Assembly (NCBI GenBank): GCA_012932865.1
Contig: SAXG01000012.1
Location: 992,001 to 1,056,000, forward strand
Origin: Amylostereum areolatum
Taxonomy: Eukaryota; Basidiomycota; Agaricomycetes; Russulales; Stereaceae
DNA: 64,000 nucleotides
Reading direction: 5' to 3'
Shown: piece by piece, positions 1 to 11,121 of the stretch
How the letters are laid out: each line of letters begins with the position of its first letter
Position numbering within the stretch: the stretch's first letter is position 1
The notes under the pieces: model-generated
Database searches by the model: none
What the model saw: the letters and a program-made list of their open reading frames with translations, nothing else
Told to the model about the DNA's origin: nothing
Program-made: the position numbers and the translations under genes

Positions 1-339
1 CAGGCGGTATGGATGTAGCAGGCGAAAAGCAACAGGCGGACCGAATTGTGGACGTGTCACTAGCCGTTTTCCGGGGGAATGGAGGCTCGGCTGGAAACCT
101 CGGGACCGGAACTCGGCGCAGAGAGAAGGCTTGGAAATGGCAACGAAAAGATACCCGAAAATAAGAAAAAAAAAGCTGGCCAGAGTGTCGGAGACGGTCG
201 GACCGATTCCTTCGGTTGTCTGGCAGTCAGTTGGGTTCGCCCCCTCATCGTTCGTTGCGCTCCCCGCCCTTGTCCCGCCCTCCCGCCCTCCCGCCCCGCC
301 CACCGACCTCCTGCGCCCCAACCCACATGGCGGACGACG
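1..339. other. Left-edge intergenic / 5' region of RasGEF gene
   Basis: No gene is supported here. The stretch is GC-rich with pyrimidine-rich runs around 240-310 and leads into the first exon of the RasGEF gene, so it is probably its promoter and 5' UTR. A second ATG at 327 opens 11 codons and stops; see the finding on the alternative start. Confidence 0.5.
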
Positions 340-3300
340 ATGCGAACTCACCGGCGGCTTGACGGTGCTATCAGTCCGGAAGGCGCAAAGGATCTTCCCG
401 TCATTCCCTCGCTGTCCCCGATAGACGTCCCGCATTCAGCTTCTGCTTTGCTTCACTCGTCTTCGACTCATCTTGACCCTTCCTCCCATCTCGCCCCGCC
501 TTCTCCTCGCGCCTCCGTCTCCTCCCTCAGGAAGTCCTTCTCAGTTGACTCTTTCATTCGCCACACCCGCTCCGGTCCCATGAACGGCTCACGTCGCCAG
601 AGCCGCATCCCGAACCTCTCCACCGACGACCACCCTCCCGCTCCACAACCCGTTATGGCCGAAGTCCACACCGTCTCGTACCAAGAGCGCGACACTCGCT
701 TTCCCCTCTCCAGTCGTAGCCGCGGCGCCAGCATCAGCACCACCACCAGTTCTGTTCCCGACGACTCTGATCAGGACAGCGCCCAAGAGCTCTCCCGCTA
801 CGGCGATGGCTCACAAAGACGCCCGGTCAATGGCAAGCGAAAGCTTCATCATATCATCCCTCCCACACAGCTTCCTTTACCTACGAAAATGCCTCCACTC
901 TCCTCCCCCTCCAGCGCTAGCAGCCTCAGCAGTGCACATACGCACGACGAATCTCGTGTCTCTCCTCTTCCTACCGTGCCTCACTCTCGATGGTCAACTC
1001 GACCTGGCCCGTCTAACACCCTCAACCGAAGTCTGAGCGAAAGCTTGGTCCTCGACAGTGTCAAAGGCCTGTACCAGCCCGATCCTGTACGTCTTCTCCC
1101 TCCCCGACCTTTGTACACCACTCATCGCTGGCTTTGACAGTCCGAGTGGTCTGATATCTCCATTGCGGTCGTCGGAGGGAAGGCCTGCGGCAAGTCTACG
1201 GCCATTGCCAAAGGTCTCAAAGCATATAGCCTATCTGAACCCACCCTGCATACACGCACCGGAGACGGCAGGCCCTTCACATGTACGTGGAACCGTCCAC
1301 GGCCTGTCTTTTCATCATCTCAATATACCATTCAGACGTCGAACGAGAAGGGCGGATACCCCGCCCGCGCTCCCCTGATCACATCCTTCACGTTCTCGAA
1401 GTCGATGTCGCCGAGCTAGACGATCCCCTTCATCCAGGCACATTTGTATGGCCTAGTGGCGCACCTCAACTCGATGCCGTCCTCGTTTGCTATGACGTCT
1501 CTCGACATGACTCTGTTACGCACGTCGACGACCTCTCGCGTGAGCGCTACGAGTTCGCTCTCTTTTCTTTCACGATGACTGACCCATTTTCTAGGACACT
1601 TTCGGGATATCAAACTCCCTGTGGTTGTATTCGCGTGCAAGAGCGACCTGGAACGCAACGTCGAATCTCGAAATGTCTACTCTCGTATCAAGCAGCTGGA
1701 TGTTGGCCTCGTTGAAGTCAATGCCTTACAAGAGAACGGAAAGCAACAGCTACGGCTTGGATTCGACTTCTTGCTACGGTCAATCGCCACGCGTCGTGAG
1801 TCACCTTTTTCTTATGCCTGTCCATCTTTGCCAATCCTGGCCAACCTAGGGGCCCGCCTGGTCGAGGCCGATGATTACAACCCCGCATCTCCGGACGTTC
1901 TGGTCTCATCCCCACCACCGTGGGAGATATCCCGTGCCTCTACGGCGACACCCACCGCCGCTTCCCAGATGGCCATCGGCACATCCGTTCGCTCTTCCCA
2001 GCCGCCCTTTGTGAGCTCCCGATCCCCGATCTCACCTTCTCCCACACGCGCAAAGTCTACCAATGACTTGCAATCCTCCGCATCCGAGCATGAGAAATCC
2101 CGCGCCCGGGAATTAAATAAGGATAAACACAGAAACACCTTCGACTTCGACGGCCATATACTTCCACCGGTCACCCCTGTCCAACAAGACGGACTACCTA
2201 GTGTCGAAGAGGCAACCGAAGACCGGTCAGAGAACCGTGAGAAGGATGGGTGAGTTCTTTGTCACCTCGATACTTGCATCGTACTGAACAAAGATGCCCT
2301 TAAAGCCGCCCAGTCCCTTGGGCGACTTTAGAGGAACTCTTGGACAAGCTTCTGTTCCTTGCAGTCAGTGGTGACGGTAAGCCCATATAAAGTGCAGTAA
2401 ATCGTTGATTGGCTGACGGCGATACAGATTGGACGTACATATCCAACTTCCTGCTCACCTATCGAAGGTTCGCGAGTCCGCGAAGCGTCGTCCTTGCTAT
2501 GCAGAAGCGTATGCGACAACTGGACCAGCCGAGCACTGATCCTATGTTTGCATGCTTCGCTCAGATGAGGTTCGTGTTATTGGACTGAGCTTTGAGTAGG
2601 ATTGACCGTTCTTTATATCAGGATATGTCATCTTCTCGAAGTTTGGATACAGGATTACCCTCACGACTTCGCCGTTGGCGCAGCAGCGGATGCGCTGCAC
2701 GCTTTGGTCAAATCCATCATCTCGAAAACACATCTCCTCCATTACGGATCAGATTTCCTCCCTTTCTTGGAAGGCCGACCGATCGTTGACAAAGATGCGG
2801 CTTGGGCAATGAAGGTGGAGGAACACACGGATGAAAGCGATGACTCGTATAGCCCATTCGATGACGATGACGACGTTCGCGGTTCAGGCCTCCAGCCGAA
2901 CGCCTTGAAGAAGATCCCTTCGCCTCCGCCATTAGTGATTAAGCCACGGAAATCTCCTCCTGTCCTCAGCGCGCGAGCGCAAATCAAGCCTCCCGCTCAC
3001 GGCGAGAGTGTTGATGATGCCCAGTGTATCCTCGACTTCACACATATCACCTATCGAGGTGGTTGACCTGGCACCCAAGTCGATCCTGAAGGAGCTGTTG
3101 AAGATATCGTCCGAGTTGGCCAACCACGATCCTGACGATATTGCACAGGAGATTACGAGGATTGAGACCAAGCTTTTCTTCCAGATCGAGGTGAGCTTGT
3201 CGCTTTTCTTACTCAGTCCTTCCGTGAGTTTAGCATCTTTGGCAGCCACGACATTGGCTGCAACATACGCTAGTCACGGGGAGGAAAGAGCCAGAAACGG

Positions 3301-4164
3301 ACTCCATCGCAGCGTTTCAGTGAAGTTTCGAATCATTTGGCAGACTGGTAAGTTCACGGGTCAAGACTGAAAATGTCACGTCCGCTTACCCTTTGTTAGG
3401 GTCGTGTCCTTGATTTTGTGCCACGATAAACCGAGAAATCGTGCAAGGCAAATCGAGAAGTTTGTCGAGATTGCTTCCAAACTGCGCCATTATAGCAACT
3501 ATTCGGCACTCCGCGCATTCGTTGCAGGAATCAACAACGCGACTTTTTCCGGGGATCCAGCCATGGAAGAATTCCAGAAGAAGTCGCCTGGACAGTACAA
3601 AACATTCCAGTCATGGGAGTTGCTTCTCCAATCTGTCCGGTCACATCGTGCATACCGTATGGCATTGCGCAATACCAAGGGTGCATGTATCCCCGCATTG
3701 TACGTCGTTACATCGCCGTACCAGTGTCAACGCTCATCATGTTTCAGGGAGGTACATCTGTCCGATCTCATCCGTGCTCACGAGGGCAACGCCGATGTTC
3801 ATGGAGAGGATCCGTCCAAGATACATTGGGCCAAGTTCAACATGATGGGCAAGTTCATCCAGGCTACGGCTCAATACCAGGCCAGGTGTCGCAGCAGTCC
3901 CGATTATCATTTCCCAGAACGTCCTGCGATACGTGATCTTTTGATGAAGGAGTGCCTCATGGATCCTGAAGTCCGTATTCCCGCTCCCTCGATGTTTTCA
4001 TTGTGCTCATGTAGATACAGATGCAACGGTCTCGGATTGCTCAACCCACAGACGACATGGATGACATGGACAACCGACCATCACTACCACGTATCAATTC
4101 CCGCGAGTATTCGTCGGACCGACCACGAGACGGTGCGCTCATACGACGAATTTTCAACTGGTAG
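340..4164 (+). CDS. Ras-like domain + RasGEF fusion protein
   Basis: Probable guanine-nucleotide exchange factor for Ras-type GTPases, acting at membranes in signalling. The N-terminal quarter is a Ser/Pro-rich disordered region. After an intron at about 1087 comes a P-loop (GGKACGKST) and a Ras-like fold with YDVSRHDS and VVVFACKSDLE, the latter matching the N/TKxD guanine-specificity motif. A second low-complexity stretch follows (about 1860-2250), then RasGEF_N (about 2330-2830) and the catalytic RasGEF domain: FQIEPRHWLQHTL-type linker, then AFVAGINNATF and KIHWAKFNMMGKFI at about 3140-3970. The last exon ends in RRIFNW at TAG 4162. The family call for the RasGEF part is firm. The G domain lacks a recognisable DxxG motif, so GTP hydrolysis is doubtful. 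The start is uncertain: ATG 340 is in frame, ATG 327 would need a 1-base correction. Confidence 0.88.
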
Positions 4165-4919
4165 CGGTGTGTGCATTACACTAACATCCATAGCCTATCC
4201 ATGGGTGCGCTTCGTTACGTTATACTCGTTCTATCATCTGCGTGTATGACGGACCGCCGACCTATCTCTTCTTTGCATCATGGTTTACTGACTGTCGCGA
4301 CTACTGATTCCTTGACACTTGCCCCTCGCACCCCTCATACCTTCATATTTACTGAGTCATCTAACCTTGCTATTCCTTGTCACTTTTTGCGCGTACTCTG
4401 CACATATGTACTTTGTAGCGTCGTGCTGATCATACCAGATGCCCTTTCTCTCTTGGCTTGGTGTCTTGGTCACTGGACATCGACTGCTCCTCGTCTCAGC
4501 AACTTTCTAGACAAGCTTCCGCAAGTACCTCCAGGCCTTTCAAGCTCAAGCTCCAAGCTCCAAGCTCCAAGTTTGACGGCCAAGTCGCAGCGTCGGTGGC
4601 CCTGTCATCTGCTCATAGTTACGCCGGACATGTCGGAACGGACGAGTCCTGACACTCCGAACCTGTTTGTGTAGGCCTATGTAAAAGAGTACAACTGAGT
4701 ACGACATCGTGGTAATAAAGTGAACACCCAGGGAGGATTTGGGAGATACCATATGTATGTTACAATAGTTACTCGGACAAGCTGCCATACGCGGTTCCCG
4801 AGCTCACAGGCGGGTCCGTCCTGAAGGGCATCACGAGTGCGCTCGGCTCCTTCAAATACCAGCTTGCTCCTTCGACATGTGCTATCAAGCTGCTACGTTC
4901 TCAACTTGCCTCCCTTCCC
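4165..4919. other. Intergenic region between RasGEF and thiolase genes
   Basis: No gene supported. It should hold the 3' end of the RasGEF transcript and the thiolase promoter. It includes a short degenerate tandem repeat at 4541-4570; otherwise I see nothing. Confidence 0.5.
4541..4570. repeat. Short CAAGCTC tandem repeat
   Basis: About four imperfect copies of a CAAGCTC(C) unit, 6-7 bases each, in the gap before the thiolase gene. Too short to be a named element; probably slippage-derived. Confidence 0.6.
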
Positions 4920-6687
4920 ATGCTATCCCCCGCACTCGTCGCTAGGTCCTCCTCTCGTTCCCTTCGCGCCGCAGGCATGGCTGCATCCACCCTTGCTCGT
5001 GGGCCGTCAGCCCTTCTAACCAAGAACCCGGACGATGTTGTCCTCACTATTTGCCAAACGTACCGCAATGGGCCGTGCGAAGAAGGGGCAGCTTAAGGAC
5101 ATTCCCGTGGACGAGATGCTGCATGGCTTGTTCAAGGTATGCGCGTGCTTTGCGCATTACCCCGCGTGGAGAACACGCCTCTCACCCGGTGTTTAGGCTG
5201 CTCTTGAGAAAACACGCCTGGATCCGGCTAAGATTGAAGATATATGCGTCGGTGAGTACAGGTTCCAGTGTGTTCCTCCGTGGCCACTGACCGCCACGAC
5301 TTGTGCGCGTGTACGTAGGAACCTGCCATCCACCCTCCCCATTGTACATCTCCCGCGCGGCCGCCCTCGCCGCGGGCATACCTGACTCCGTGCCCATTTC
5401 CACGGTCAACCGGCTATGCTCCTCTGGTCTCATGGCGATCAGAAGTATCGCACATAGCATCCAGTCTGGTGAGATCTCGTTGGGCATTGCTGCCGGCGCG
5501 GAAAGCATGTCCTTGAAGTAAGGTTTTTTGCGGTCAGTTTAGACAGATATGTTGCTGACGGAGGATTTTGTTAGTCCTCGTCCCTCCCCCGAGGTGAGCG
5601 ATGTTGTAGATGGGAACTCGCAAGCCCACGATTGCCTTCAGGTGGGTGAACTCGTTACATCTTAAATTCCAGCGGTCCTCAATGAATATACTATGCAGCC
5701 CATGGGATGGACCTCCGAGATGGTTGCTCAAGCGTACAATGTCTCCCGTACAAAGCAAGATGAATTCGCGCTCATATCCCACACGCGAGCATCTAAGGTC
5801 ATATACAACCATTAGGACACCGGCCGAGAGCTGACGATTTGTCTAGTCCATCGCTTCCGGTATCTTCGCGGACGAGATCGTTCCCCTCGAGTTCAGAGGG
5901 AACCTTGTTTCCGTCGATGACACAGTTCGATCTGGCGTCACTGCCGAAGGCCTCGCGGCTCTGAAACCCGCCTTCCCTAATTGGGGTGAGTCTTTGACTA
6001 CGGCAGGCAATGCAAGCGGAGTCGGAGACGGTGCCGCCGTGTGTGTGCTTACCACGCGCGCACGCGCGAAGAAAGAGGGTATGGAGATTATCGCGAAGTG
6101 GATCGGAAGCTCCGTCGTGGGTGAGTGCCGCATGCTTTTCACTGTAGGTGATCTTATTGACAACTCTTTGCAGGCGTGGATCCTAAACACATGGGTGTCG
6201 GACCTATAGCTGCAATTCCTAAAGTTTTGGAGCAATACGGCCTGACCAAGGAAGATATTGACGTCTACGAGGTACATCGTCGTCCAGTCCTTTCTTGTAA
6301 TTTTTCTCACAGCTTCATAGATCAACGAGGCCTTTGCTTCCCAGTTCGCGTATTGCGTCGAGCAGTTGCAGATCCCAATCGAGAAGATCAACCCCAAGTC
6401 TGTTGTTCTCGCTTCATTGCTGTTGAGCACCTTTCTAACCAAGTAAACCTAGCGGTGGAGCCATTGCTCTTTCCCATCCCTTGGGCATGAGTTAGTTGTC
6501 CCCGAAAATCCGGGGCCACAGCATACTAACGATCTCCACAGCTGGTGTCCGTCAAGTTGTGACCGGCCTTGCTGAGCTACGCCGTCGCAATGGACAATTC
6601 CTCTGCACTAGTATGTGCGTCGGAAGTGGGATGGGTGCTGCTGGTATCCTTGTGAACGAGGCAAGAGCCACTGCGTCTAAGTTGTGA
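4920..6687 (+). CDS. 3-ketoacyl-CoA thiolase (acetyl-CoA acyltransferase), PTS1-terminated
   Basis: Catalyses thiolytic cleavage of 3-ketoacyl-CoA in fatty-acid beta-oxidation. Family landmarks are all present: nucleophile Cys in [34 protein letters not shown] and the second Cys in [11 protein letters not shown]. Introns split the gene at about 5137, 5251, 5519, 5585 and further on. The protein ends ATASKL, a canonical PTS1 peroxisomal signal. ATG 4920 opens an Arg/Ser-rich leader ([19 protein letters not shown]) that looks like a mitochondrial presequence; ATG 4977 is an alternative start. The conserved N-terminal DDVVLT block is one frame away from [12 protein letters not shown]. Dropping one T of the TTT at 5050-5052 joins them, so an assembly indel is likely. 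A start at 5035 would avoid the shift but loses the conserved strand. The Gly before the catalytic His motif is Ser (SHPLG). Confidence 0.9.
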
Positions 6688-6805
6688 GATGTGGTGTACA
6701 TATGCATCACTGTAATGCTTAAGCGATGGAGTGTTAGTACATGTATTTGTTTCTGTGCTCCTTCCGTTCCTCCCAGTCAACATCTTTACGCTGGTAAATT
6801 TTAGC

Positions 6806-8913
6806 TTAAGCAGCTTTAATCGCTCGAAGTGCCGCGTCGACTATCTCCGTCATGGCAATGACGCCTTCTTCCTCCAGTGTGCGGCCGACCAGCTGCAGAG
6901 CAACTGGTGCATTCTTGAAAACCTCGGGGTCATCTAAGCGAGATGTCAAATAAGGATCGTGTGCGAACGTAGATGAAAAATTACAGAGGGCGTAGATTTT
7001 TTCGTCAGACTGCGAGAGGAACTGGTGAGGTGCCTTCTTCTGGTCAATGGCAGGGTCGACCTTGGTGACGGGGAATGTACAGGCAGTATAATCAAAGCCG
7101 TTCCAGACCATCGTGTACCCAGCGGAGCTGGTACGTAGTGTAAGATCAACACCGGGAACCTCCATGTTAGAAAAAGAATACCTGTTCTTTCCATGTGGGG
7201 CGGATGCGTATGGCGCAGCCGGTGAAATGATAGCATCCACAGGACGTCCCGTTGAAGTCGACGTCGACGTAGCCTCCCAGCGGTCGAGATACTCTTTCCT
7301 AAGGTTTTGGCGTTTCCTTTGCACCTGCCACAGCTGGAAAGCAGACAGCGACTCCGTCGTGATGTACATCCCCGCGGTGGTTGAATCCAGGTCTTCCATA
7401 CTTAGCAGAAGAGGCTCCCCGGTGGCTTTGATCACGGCCTGATAGTCCTCGTCCCCAGCTGCGGTCCAAATGTCCGCCTTGGTAAGTGGTATATATGAGT
7501 TCAGTCGTTGAGAAATGAAACACCGGAGACTCACGATGATCTGGTACATCTCCGAGTGTTTATAAGGTTCCCAATCAGCAACTTTGAAACCGTTTAGCAG
7601 ATACTTTCAAAAAACAGACAAGAGTGTGTACCTTCGTGTCCAGCAGCTAATAGGGCCTTCTTGGTCATCTCCATGGCACGAATAATTGGCGGGTGGGGTG
7701 TGGTGACACCATCGTTCCACAAGAAACCGAAGACGAGTTTCTTTCCACCACCATGCTCCGATAGCTGATATTCGGCCTCATCCCAGGGTTTGCGCACGGC
7801 CAGAGGATCCTTTGACCAAGGCTTCGCACCAATGACGGCCTTCATGAAAGTTTTGATACCAGTGAGAGTGGGAGATAACGGTCCAAGAACCGACGGCAGC
7901 GAATCTTGACCTTCGAGTGAATTGACGGCACCCTCGTAAGGAATACGGTTGTACGACGGCCGGAAACCAAACAGGCCATTGAACGCGGCGGGAATGCGGA
8001 CCGATCTGTATAGGAGATATGTTTTGAACATCAAGGACGAGCGTGTACAGCGTCAAACGCACCCGCCAATATCGGAGCCCACGCCCAGAGGGCTACCTTT
8101 CATCGCGATAAGGGCGCCTTCGCCACCAGATGAACCGCCGGAAGTCAATTTACGGTTGTACGGGTTGAGAGTCCTTCCGAAGATAGCGTTGAATGTCTCC
8201 GGCCACTGGTAACACGAGTTAGAAAGGAGCAACCGACAGCACCATTTGGCTTACCATGAGTGTCTGAGGGACATTTGTTCTCACGAATGGCACTGCACCG
8301 CAAGCGTACAGAATCTCGGTAAGGACAGCATCCTTCTCGGAATATTTCCCGAGCCAAGAAACATAACCTGAAGGTATTACATGGAGTGTTTGAGCGCCTG
8401 TATCGCTCTTGTAGAAAGGTTCTGCTCACCCATCGAAGTTTCGAGACCTTTGATACGGATTTGGTCCTTCAACGAGATTGGGAGCCCGTGCAAGGGTCCG
8501 ACAACCTTGCCTGTGATCTTTAGCTGATCATCCAGCCAAGCGGCACGAGCAAGAGCTCGGTCAACGAAGATCTCAGTGAGACAATTGACCTATGTGTCTT
8601 TGTATGAGCTCAGAGTAAGAAAGGAAAGGATAAACCTTACCACTTGCTGAGCCACAATTGCACGTTTGTAGTACGCTTTAGTCACTTCAACAGACGAGAG
8701 CTCTCCTGAAGCGAGTTTCTTGAGAAGCGAGTCAACGTCAGCAATCTCAGTTATCTCGAGCTCCTTGGCTGATAGCAGTCCACATTCAGCAGGTATTTTG
8801 GTGACATCCAGGACATCGGTAGAAGGCGGAGTGATGATCCAGTCCTTGGGAATCGATGCAGCCTGGCGCTTCTTCTTGTCCGCGACGATTTCCTGCCAGG
8901 TGGTAAAGGACAT
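6806..8913 (-). CDS. Amidase (amidase-signature family, acetamidase / FAAH-like)
   Basis: Hydrolyses amide bonds, probably of small or fatty-acid amides; the substrate cannot be told from sequence. The amidase signature is clear on the minus strand: the Lys of the Ser-cisSer-Lys triad in LPISLKDQIRIKG, the cis-Ser in the GGSSGGEGAL loop, and the nucleophile Ser in the GSDIGGSVRIPAAFNGLFGFRPS block. The start chosen is MSFTTWQEIVADKKKRQ at 8913; an in-frame upstream start at 8955 adds an unlikely leader. At least five introns interrupt it, and the C-terminal exon (6806-7549) carries the conserved PVALQLVGR region. There is no signal peptide, so a cytosolic enzyme is expected. It is convergent with the thiolase gene, with a 118 bp gap. 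Confidence 0.9.
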
Positions 8914-9879
8914 GGTTGTTGGGAAGAAGAAAGAACAGACAAAGTGCGATATCAATACCGGTAGCGCGCTATTGATTTGAGTTTATCATCCGACGTCAGG
9001 TACACGATCGGCGTCAGATCCGCTAAGTTCTCTTTCCATACGACGATGTGGCGGCCTCGCTTTTGAAACTGAAGATTGAACAAGGCTTCACATCATCTCA
9101 CAGCGACGCCAGCGCGAACGAACATTGAATACCATGGGGAGACGACTGATAGATTGAAACAATCGTGGTATACGCATGTGACTATTTCGCGTACTCCCAA
9201 GTCCTCTACACTAGCCTGTAGTGCTCCCTGATGATGTTTCGCCGGATCTATTGAGAAGAATTATTAGCGTAGGCCTTGGCGCAGATGAACGGACAAGAAA
9301 ATGCTCAGAAAGCCATTCATGTCAGTGACACGCACCAGCAGAACTGAAAGTCCTGCCTGTACGTGTCAAGTCGACTAAGAGGTGCCAGTGGTGGTTGAAA
9401 ATTACAACACTCTTCATAGCGAAAGAGTCGTTAAGATGAGATACTCACCACGAAAAAGGTGGGGCCAGAGGAAGAAGAAAAGACGGAGGGATGAGAGGAG
9501 CGAACGGACGTCAAAAGCAAAAATTCCCGAAGCCATAAAAAGCCTTTCAAACGTTCCCACGCATCTCACGTGAGCGCTGCAGGCTTCGCTCCCGGCCGAC
9601 GCTTACCGAAACAGGACAGACGACTCCGGACCGGCGACAGCCCCTTCGCTGCATCGACATATAGTCGTCCTCAACTTTGGTATCCTCCAACAGCTCAACG
9701 GTGCGTTTTCATGTCTTTGTGTATGACTTCCAGTGTGAGAGGAGGCACTATGATCGTCAAATGGGGCCAGAGCTGCGTGGAACGGATTCGCACCGATGGA
9801 TGGGTGGTAGAGCATCTGGATGACAGTCAACTGATCAACCATATCTGCGTCCAGAAAACCCTCTCCCGGTTCTCCCAAC
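8914..9879. other. Divergent promoter region, amidase / RPS3
   Basis: 966 bp between two divergently transcribed genes. The longest open frames (9382-9573 and 9570-9938) look like chance: they are basic or low-complexity with no family features. Probably two promoters plus the RPS3 5' UTR, possibly with a 5' UTR intron that I cannot place. Confidence 0.5.
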
Positions 9880-10835
9880 ATGGCCGCCCAAATCAGCAAG
9901 AAACGCAAGTTCGTGGCCGATGGTGTTTTCCGTGCTGAGCTCAACGAGTTCTTCACCCGCGAGCTCTCTGAGGAGGGCTACTCTGGCTGCGACGTCCGTG
10001 TTACCCACGCTCGCACGGAGGTGCGCACTCTTGAAAGACTACCCGAAGATCCATCCTGATCTTCGCCATTCCTTCAGATTATCATCCGCGCTACCCACAC
10101 CCAGGAGGTCCTTGGCGAGAAAGGCCGCAGGATCCGTGAGCTTACCGCTCTCGTACAAAAACGTTTCAAGTTCCCGGAGAATGCACTGGAGCTGTACGCT
10201 GAGAAGGTTCAGTACCGTGGTCTTTCTGCCGTTGCGCAATGCGAGAGCTTGCGCTACAAGCTTCTCGGTGGACTTGCCATCCGTCGGTGCGTACGCGACA
10301 TATTTTTACACCGCAAATACTAACATCTCACAGTGCGTGCTATGGTGTCCTTCGGTTCGTCATGGAGTCTGGCGCGAAGGGTTGTGAAGTCGTTGTGTCC
10401 GGAAAGCTTCGCGCTGCCCGTGCCAAGTCGATGAAGTTCACCGACGGGTTCATGATTCACTCCGGTCAGCCCGCGCGTGACTTTGTCGACTATGCCGTCC
10501 GCCACGTTCTTCTCCGTCAAGGTGTCCTCGGAATCAAGGTCAAGATGTACGTCGCATTTCGCCCATGTCGCTGACAGACTGAACTCATCTTTTCGTCCAG
10601 CATGAAGGGCTGGGATCCTGAGGGTCACCTTGGCCCCAGCAAGCCTCTCCCGGATTCCGTCCAGATCCTCGAGCCCCCGGTCGACAAGATTGTAGCCGAA
10701 CCCACGTCCGAGCAACGCGAGCCTGCCGTCGCTCAGCCTGTGGCTCCTGCGACCGACGACGCTGCGGCGTACCAGCCGGCCGCGGAGTCGTACGACCAGG
10801 GGGGTTACGCGGAGCAGCCCGCCGCGACTTTCTGA
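9880..10835 (+). CDS. RPS3: 40S ribosomal protein S3
   Basis: Component of the small ribosomal subunit at the mRNA entry channel. It starts [20 protein letters not shown] and has the KH domain ([30 protein letters not shown]) followed by the S3 C-terminal domain ([39 protein letters not shown]). Three GT-AG introns fit exactly: 10021-10077, one starting at 10287, and one interrupting [12 protein letters not shown]. The protein is about 265 residues, longer than in yeast because of an Ala/Pro/Gln-rich tail ending in EQPAATF. No frame problem. Confidence 0.98.
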
Positions 10836-11121
10836 TCTTACTTTGCTTTGGCTTTCCACTCTGTATAGTTACCAAAAAAACATGCTTTATGCGCTGTATT
10901 CGAGTCTTCAGAGCCTGTGTGAACATCTACAACCACGCAAGAAGTCTTTCGTAAGCGGATGCTTCAAGTGTTATCTTTGTCCTTCAAGACAGTAAGCAGG
11001 GTTGATCTGAAGTGCGTATCGGGGTATAAACTTTTCGTACTCCTTCATCGGCGCACATGTTGTATGTAAGTACGATATAGTAAAAGCAAAAAGAGGGACA
11101 AGCACGATACCGAATGATACA

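Noticed and set aside
9382..9938. Open frames between the amidase and RPS3 genes
   Set aside because: Basic or low-complexity, no homology features, and the last one overlaps the RPS3 start in another frame.
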